From Propionibacteriales bacterium (GTDB taxonomy: Bacteria; Actinomycetota; Actinomycetes; Propionibacteriales; Propionibacteriaceae): a stretch of DNA of 5,264 bases. The notes below the pieces were generated by a model, which worked only from the letters and a program-made list of their open reading frames with translations, had not been told where the DNA came from and did no database searches. Positions 1 to 3,239 of this stretch are shown here, in pieces. A program made the translations under genes and the position numbers. Numbering within the stretch: the first letter of the stretch is position 1; every line of letters begins with the position of its first letter. The stretch is from contig JADGPB010000209.1 of the NCBI GenBank assembly GCA_017882655.1, forward strand, positions 1 to 5,264, given 5' to 3'.

Positions 1-23
1 CAAGTAAGTCTGATTCACCAAGC

Positions 24-53
24 AGCGGCCCGGGCCTCACGGTCCGGGCCGCT
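24..53 (+). terminator. Strong GC-rich hairpin, likely terminator of an upstream gene
   Basis: A 13-bp stem (24-36 pairing with 41-53, one G-U wobble) closes a 4-base TCAC loop. C23-G54 can add one more pair. There is no clear T-run after it, which is common for actinobacterial terminators. A TAA at 5-7 followed in frame by a TGA at 11-13 could be the end of a plus-strand gene that lies almost wholly outside the window, so the hairpin would sit about 16 bases behind its stop. The stem is symmetric, so the plus orientation is an inference. It could also act on leftward transcription. Confidence 0.75.
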
Positions 54-78
54 GTGCTGTGTACGTCCCTCCCATTGG

Positions 79-131
79 CGACCTCACAGGCAAGATTTAC
101 CTGTGAGGTCGGAGTTTTGCCTGTGAAGTCG
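79..131. promoter_or_regulatory. Three phased copies of a CCTGTGAGGTCG-type motif (candidate operator array)
   Basis: Copy 1 is inverted (79-90, CGACCTCACAGG). Copy 2 is direct (100-111, CCTGTGAGGTCG). Copy 3 is direct with one change (120-131, CCTGTGAAGTCG). Copies 1 and 2 form a perfect 12-bp inverted repeat around a 9-base spacer, and copies 2 and 3 form a direct repeat with a 20-bp step. Copies 1 and 3 also share the flanking TTG and C, matching at 15 of 16 positions. Copy 2 has its own inner dyad, ACCT-GTG-AGGT. Equal 20-bp spacing, about two helical turns, is what is expected when a regulator binds several sites on one DNA face. A TTGGCG at 75-80 could be a -35 box overlapping the array, but no good -10 follows. 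The 79-111 hairpin could instead act in RNA; the third copy argues against that being its only role. The target is presumably the DUF2231 gene. Confidence 0.6.
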
Positions 132-190
132 CGGGGCGACCCTCGCGCTGCTCGTCGGATCTTCGGTCGTTCCGCCCATTGAGCCAAAGC

Positions 191-202
191 CGTATCGATA
201 CG
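191..202. promoter_or_regulatory. 12-bp perfect palindrome in the leader of the DUF2231 gene
   Basis: CGTATCGATACG is a perfect palindrome, overlapped at its right end by a second small one, GTTAAC (202-207). It lies in the relatively AT-rich stretch at about 178-270, where the promoter of the downstream gene should be. An ATGACA at 209-214 (resembling a -35) and a CATATT at 235-240 (resembling a -10) follow, but their 20-base spacing is too long to call a promoter. One 12-bp palindrome is expected by chance in a window of this size, so only its position makes it worth listing. Confidence 0.25.
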
Positions 203-274
203 TTAACCATGACAAAGGGAAGTCACAGCCCGCTCATATTGCTTCAAGCTTCAATGACCCGAAAGCATGTGCCC

Positions 275-745
275 ATGACATCACTGCCCCTGCACCCGCT
301 CGTCGTCCACTTCGCGGTGATGCTGCTCGTCCTCGTCCCGGTGGCCGTCCTGGTGAGCCTGTTCTGGCGAGGGCTCCGGAACCGACTCGACTGGCTTCTT
401 CCGCTCGGTGCCGTCGGGGGTGCGATCGCGGCGATCGCTGCTGACATCACGGGGAAGCAGCTCCTCCTCAACCTGAAGCAGGGCAGTCAGCTCGTGGCCA
501 ACCACGCCGATCTCGGCGAGAAGGGGCCGTGGGTCGCCGGCGTGTTCGCGGTGGCGACGATCGGGTGGTGGCTGACGTCGAGCGAAGTCATGAAGACCTG
601 GGTCGAGGCGAAGGCTCCCTGGCTGCGCCGGGGGAGGACTCCGCTGATCGCCTCCATCCTCATGGCGATCGCGTGCATCGTTGTTCTTGTCGTCGTGTAC
701 CTCATCGGCGACTCCGGGGCCGCCGCAGTCTGGACTAATCGGTGA
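275..745 (+). CDS. DUF2231 family four-helix membrane protein
   Basis: This 156-residue integral membrane protein has the hallmarks of the DUF2231 family (Pfam PF09990). The N-terminus carries the motif LPLHPLVVHF (residues 4-13), a conserved-type histidine sits at 77 in NHADLG, and the C-terminus ends in GDSGAAAVW (145-153). Hydrophobic segments lie at about 10-30, 40-60, 85-101 and 122-144, giving four predicted transmembrane helices with Arg-rich loops at 32-37 and 118-121. No biochemical role is firmly established for the family. The paired histidines H7 and H12 plus H77 near helix ends would suit a metal or heme ligand, which is inference only. I chose the ATG at 275 because family members begin just before the LPLHP motif. 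In-frame starts at 179 (TTG), 209 and 254 are possible, but they would add an AT-richer stretch that does not look coding. The Shine-Dalgarno sequence is weak (GAAAG, 261-265). The gene has its own upstream regulatory region and a 96-bp gap to the next gene. Confidence 0.85.
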   Translation: MTSLPLHPLVVHFAVMLLVLVPVAVLVSLFWRGLRNRLDWLLPLGAVGGAIAAIAADITGKQLLLNLKQGSQLVANHADLGEKGPWVAGVFAVATIGWWLTSSEVMKTWVEAKAPWLRRGRTPLIASILMAIACIVVLVVVYLIGDSGAAAVWTNR

Positions 746-828
746 GCAAATAGGGGTCGGTGCGCCTCACACGTCACAATGTGAACCAGGCTGACCATAC
801 GCCGGGGGATCTGGCTAGGCCTGAGAGC

Positions 829-833
829 GGAGG
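829..833 (+). promoter_or_regulatory. Ribosome binding site of the FHA protein gene
   Basis: GGAGG lies 8 bases before the ATG at 842 and settles the start of the FHA gene. The bases GAGGCACC (830-837) could pair with GGTGCGCCTC at 759-768 through an 8-bp helix with a 2-base bulge, which would cover the site. Whether this fold forms is not known. Confidence 0.75.
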
Positions 834-841
834 CACCTCGC

Positions 842-3142
842 ATGGAGACCGTGAGCAGCTGGCGGGCATCGTACGTACCCGGCCGTTGGGTGGTCCTCGC
901 AGGCCCGACATCTGTCGTGATCATGCAGCCTGCGCCCGCGCACATGTCCGGGCTGTTGAGCGACCTGTGGCAGGACGTGGTGTCGGCGGCAGACGTCGGC
1001 GACCTGGCCCAGAAGTTCAGCGCCTTCCGCCTCGACCTCATGCCCCACTTCGCCGCCTTCTTCTGGGCCGAGGACGGGATGCACTCCCTGATTCGGGGTG
1101 GGCTTCGCGCCGTCGACGCGGAGACCGGTGACGTCGTCGCGGAGGGCGAGGGGTTCCACACCTGGAACGAGGTGGGGCTCCAGCCGGTACGTCAGGTGCG
1201 CGTCGACATGGACGAGCTCGACGACGAGCCCGTACTGCAGCTCCCGTTGGCCGTCGGTGTCGTCCTCGCGGCTTCCATCACCATCGACGCCACTCAGAAG
1301 GTCCAGCTGGTCCTGCCGACCGCAGCGGCCGAGGTCGAGGTCCCCGAAGAACCTGCCGAGCCCGCGGACGATGAGGCGCATGACGCACCGGTCGAAGCCG
1401 TCGAGGAGCCCGCCGCCGAATCGGTTGACGGTGAACCGGTTGTCGAGGAGCCCGCTGCCGAAGAGCCGCTTGTGAATGAGCCGGCTGTCGAGGAGCCGGC
1501 GGCTGAGGATGACGTCAAGGAGCCGACCGCCGACGAGGACGCGCAGCGCCACGGAGAGTCGCCGGTCCTCGCTGCGGGACTGGCGCTGGCCGGAGCCGCC
1601 GCTGTGGGGCCCGCCATTACTGCGCCGCTTGCGTTCCACGCCGGCGAGCCCGCGCTGCCCGAGTCGCCAGAGCCGTCCGACCAGGAAGCCGACGTCCTGC
1701 CCGACCAGGAAGCCGACGTCCTGCCCGCCGAGGACGGCGACGTCCTGCCCGCCGAGGACGCCGACGTCTTGCCGCCCGGGGATGTTGAGCAGTTCGTCGC
1801 CGAGCAGTCACTGCCGATCGAGACCGACGATCACCAGCCCGAAGATGAGAATTTCCACGAGACCTCCGCGCCCGTCGAGCCTTCCTGGCCGGCATCCCCG
1901 GAGCCCGTCGGGCACCCGGACGGCGACGCCTGGGGCATCCGGGACCAGGAGTCTGTGGTCCCGGTCGACCTGTTCGTCGACGAGGACGGGGACGGCGTCC
2001 CCGATGCCCAGCAGAGCGGCCTCGACCTCGGGTCGGAGCCAGCGGACGCACCCGCGGAGTCCGTAGCACTCGAGGTCGAAGCGCCCGAGGCCCCCCAGGC
2101 TGAGGGCTTCCCCGGCTTCCCCGGGGCGGACGTCGCGCAGCACCAGGGCGGCTTCCTCGCATCAGCGGTCCCGGCCCCGAGTGGTGCCGCACAAGCGCCG
2201 CAAGGACCCCCTCCCGGCTGGAACCAGCCCCAGCAGGCTCCGTACGCGCAGCCTCAACCGAACCCGTACGGACCGCCGCAGGGCCAGGTCCCCGGCATGC
2301 CGTTCGCCGTGCCGTCGGCCTCCCCGTACGCGGCGCCGCAGGCTCCGAGCTACCCAGGTCAGGCGTACCCAGGACAGCCGTTCCCCGGTCAGCCGTTCCC
2401 CGGTCAGCCCCTGCAGAGCCAGCCCGGCCAGTACGGCCTGCCCCAGCAGCCGATCTACCCGCCGAGCCCCCAGTACGGCGGCCCGATGTCGCCGAACGGC
2501 GCTCCGATGACCTCGCCCGTACCGCCTCCCGCCGCGTACGCTCCGGCGGCGCCGCCGCCTCAGGGTCCGGGCGCTCCTTCCGAGCCGGGCCTGCCCGTCT
2601 CGGCGGACAGCGCCGACTCCGACAGCACGGTCTTCTCGACCGGTATCGCCATGACGCACAAGCCCGTCGCGCCGCGGCAGGGGAGCGACAACCTGGTGCT
2701 TGCCGTGGTGTGCTCGTTCGGCCACCCGAACCCACCTGGTTCGCCGCGGTGCCGCAGGTGCGGCCAGCCCGTCGACAACGCCAACCCGCGCCTCGTGCAC
2801 AAGCCGGTGATGGCCCTGCTGATCACCGCGGGCGGCGCACGCATCGAGCTCACCGACACGGTCCTGATCGGGCGCGCTCCGTCGGCTCAGGCAGGCGACG
2901 GCAACCCGATCCTGCTGCCCATCCCGAGCCCCAACAGCGACATCAGCCGTACGCACCTCAAGGTGGCGGTGAAGGAATGGGACATCGTCGCGACAGACCT
3001 GCACTCGACCAACGGCACGATGTTGGTCCGTCCAGGTCAGGCGCCCGTACGCATGATGCCGGGCACTCCGGTGACGGTCGAGCCCGGCACGATCCTCGAT
3101 CTGGGTGACGGGGGCGTCATCACGGTCGGCCTCCCGGCATAG
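842..3142 (+). CDS. FHA domain protein with zinc ribbon and long acidic/Pro-rich linker
   Basis: This is a 766-residue protein. Residues 1 to about 165 form a globular region (WRASYVPGRWVVLAGP near the start, TWNEVGLQPVRQVRV later) resembling the N-terminal domain of FHA proteins encoded beside PP2C/kinase clusters in actinobacteria. Residues about 165-440 are acidic and rich in Ala, Pro and Glu. They include a weak Ala/Gly-rich hydrophobic segment (242-264), four 8-residue repeats ending in DVLP (280-311), and a DxDxDGxxD loop (D380, D382, D384, D388) of the calcium-binding type. Residues about 440-590 are Pro/Gln/Tyr-rich with four YPGQP/FPGQP repeats (504-523). A zinc ribbon follows, with C624, H628, C637 and C640. 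The C-terminal FHA domain (about 661-766) keeps the phosphothreonine-binding positions: G677-R678, S702-R703-T704-H705 and N724-G725. FHA domains bind phosphothreonine, so this is probably a cytoplasmic adaptor for a Ser/Thr kinase pathway. Partners are not visible here. The ATG at 842 has a strong ribosome binding site. The family placement of the N-terminal domain comes from memory of similar proteins, not from a search. Confidence 0.9.
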   Translation: METVSSWRASYVPGRWVVLAGPTSVVIMQPAPAHMSGLLSDLWQDVVSAADVGDLAQKFSAFRLDLMPHFAAFFWAEDGMHSLIRGGLRAVDAETGDVVAEGEGFHTWNEVGLQPVRQVRVDMDELDDEPVLQLPLAVGVVLAASITIDATQKVQLVLPTAAAEVEVPEEPAEPADDEAHDAPVEAVEEPAAESVDGEPVVEEPAAEEPLVNEPAVEEPAAEDDVKEPTADEDAQRHGESPVLAAGLALAGAAAVGPAITAPLAFHAGEPALPESPEPSDQEADVLPDQEADVLPAEDGDVLPAEDADVLPPGDVEQFVAEQSLPIETDDHQPEDENFHETSAPVEPSWPASPEPVGHPDGDAWGIRDQESVVPVDLFVDEDGDGVPDAQQSGLDLGSEPADAPAESVALEVEAPEAPQAEGFPGFPGADVAQHQGGFLASAVPAPSGAAQAPQGPPPGWNQPQQAPYAQPQPNPYGPPQGQVPGMPFAVPSASPYAAPQAPSYPGQAYPGQPFPGQPFPGQPLQSQPGQYGLPQQPIYPPSPQYGGPMSPNGAPMTSPVPPPAAYAPAAPPPQGPGAPSEPGLPVSADSADSDSTVFSTGIAMTHKPVAPRQGSDNLVLAVVCSFGHPNPPGSPRCRRCGQPVDNANPRLVHKPVMALLITAGGARIELTDTVLIGRAPSAQAGDGNPILLPIPSPNSDISRTHLKVAVKEWDIVATDLHSTNGTMLVRPGQAPVRMMPGTPVTVEPGTILDLGDGGVITVGLPA
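1679..1774 (+). repeat. Four tandem 24-bp coding repeats in the FHA protein gene
   Basis: Units at 1679-1702, 1703-1726, 1727-1750 and 1751-1774 each encode 8 residues: DQEADVLP, DQEADVLP, AEDGDVLP and AEDADVLP. The first two are identical at all 24 bases, which suggests a recent duplication. The next two share GCCGAGGACG and the GACGT core. The array is in frame, so unit gain or loss changes only the length of the acidic linker. Confidence 0.95.
2351..2410 (+). repeat. Four tandem 15-bp coding repeats (YPGQP-type)
   Basis: Four 15-bp units encode YPGQA, YPGQP, FPGQP and FPGQP (residues 504-523), followed by a decayed LQSQP. The last two units differ by one base. They sit in the Pro/Gln-rich stretch just before the zinc ribbon and FHA domain. 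Such repeats are usually flexible, extended linkers; a specific binding role is not shown. Confidence 0.9.
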
Positions 3143-3172
3143 CCGTTGCCAAGATGAGGACGGCTGGCTCCT

Positions 3173-3196
3173 GAACTTTTGGCCTGCGACACTGTC
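3173..3196 (+). promoter_or_regulatory. Candidate ECF-type promoter for the Ig-like protein gene
   Basis: GAACTTTT starts at 3173 and GTC lies at 3194-3196, leaving 17 bases between GAAC and GTC. This matches the GGAAC...GTC/GTT layout known for extracytoplasmic-function sigma factors in actinobacteria, except that the first G of GGAAC is T here. It would place a transcript start roughly 35-40 bases before the GTG at 3240. Short GC-poor boxes of this kind occur by chance, and read-through from the FHA gene is also possible because no terminator hairpin is seen between 3143 and 3239. Confidence 0.3.
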
Positions 3197-3200
3197 GAGG

Positions 3201-3227
3201 ACGCGTTGCAGGGCACGCGTTCAGGGA
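3201..3227. repeat. Short direct repeat in the leader of the Ig-like protein gene
   Basis: ACGCGTTGCAGGG (3201-3213) and ACGCGTTCAGGG (3216-3227) are the same word with one base missing in the second copy, stepped by 15 bp. The second copy runs into the ribosome binding site. It may be a small tandem duplication or a pair of half-sites for a regulator; nothing else supports either reading. Confidence 0.4.
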
Positions 3228-3230
3228 GGG
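3225..3230 (+). promoter_or_regulatory. Ribosome binding site that fixes the GTG start
   Basis: GGAGGG lies 9 bases before the GTG at 3240. It decides the start over the in-frame ATG further inside, which would cut into the transmembrane helix. Confidence 0.8.
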
Positions 3231-3239
3231 AGCACACGA

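Noticed and set aside
1..20. 3' end of a tRNA gene ending in CCA
   Set aside because: The bases before CCA show no T-loop GTTCGA-type sequence and no acceptor stem can be checked. A stop codon at 5-7 followed by a terminator is a simpler reading.
79..118. Second intrinsic terminator (12-bp stem followed by TTTT at 115-118)
   Set aside because: The T-run starts 3 bases after the stem and is only four long, a terminator already sits at 24-53, and the third motif copy is unexplained by this. It cannot be fully excluded.
79..131. Start of a CRISPR array
   Set aside because: The repeats are only 11-12 bp, one copy is inverted, and the spacers are about 8-9 bp. This does not fit any CRISPR layout.
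774..784. CRP/FNR-type site TCACAATGTGA
   Set aside because: CRP-type sites read TGTGA-N6-TCACA. Here the half-sites face the other way with a single base between them.
760..1131. A 123-codon plus-strand open frame overlapping the start of the FHA gene
   Set aside because: It has no ribosome binding site, an Arg-rich product without domains, and conflicts with the well-supported FHA frame starting at 842.
815..1639. A 274-codon open frame on the minus strand with LLD/RLL-rich repeats
   Set aside because: The apparent repeats are the antisense image of the Glu/Pro-rich linker of the FHA protein. It has no domain and it overlaps the gene's own start region.
1617..2735. A 372-codon open frame on the minus strand
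   Set aside because: Its product is almost wholly Arg, Ala, Gly and Pro low complexity, mirroring the Pro/Gln-rich part of the FHA gene in another frame.
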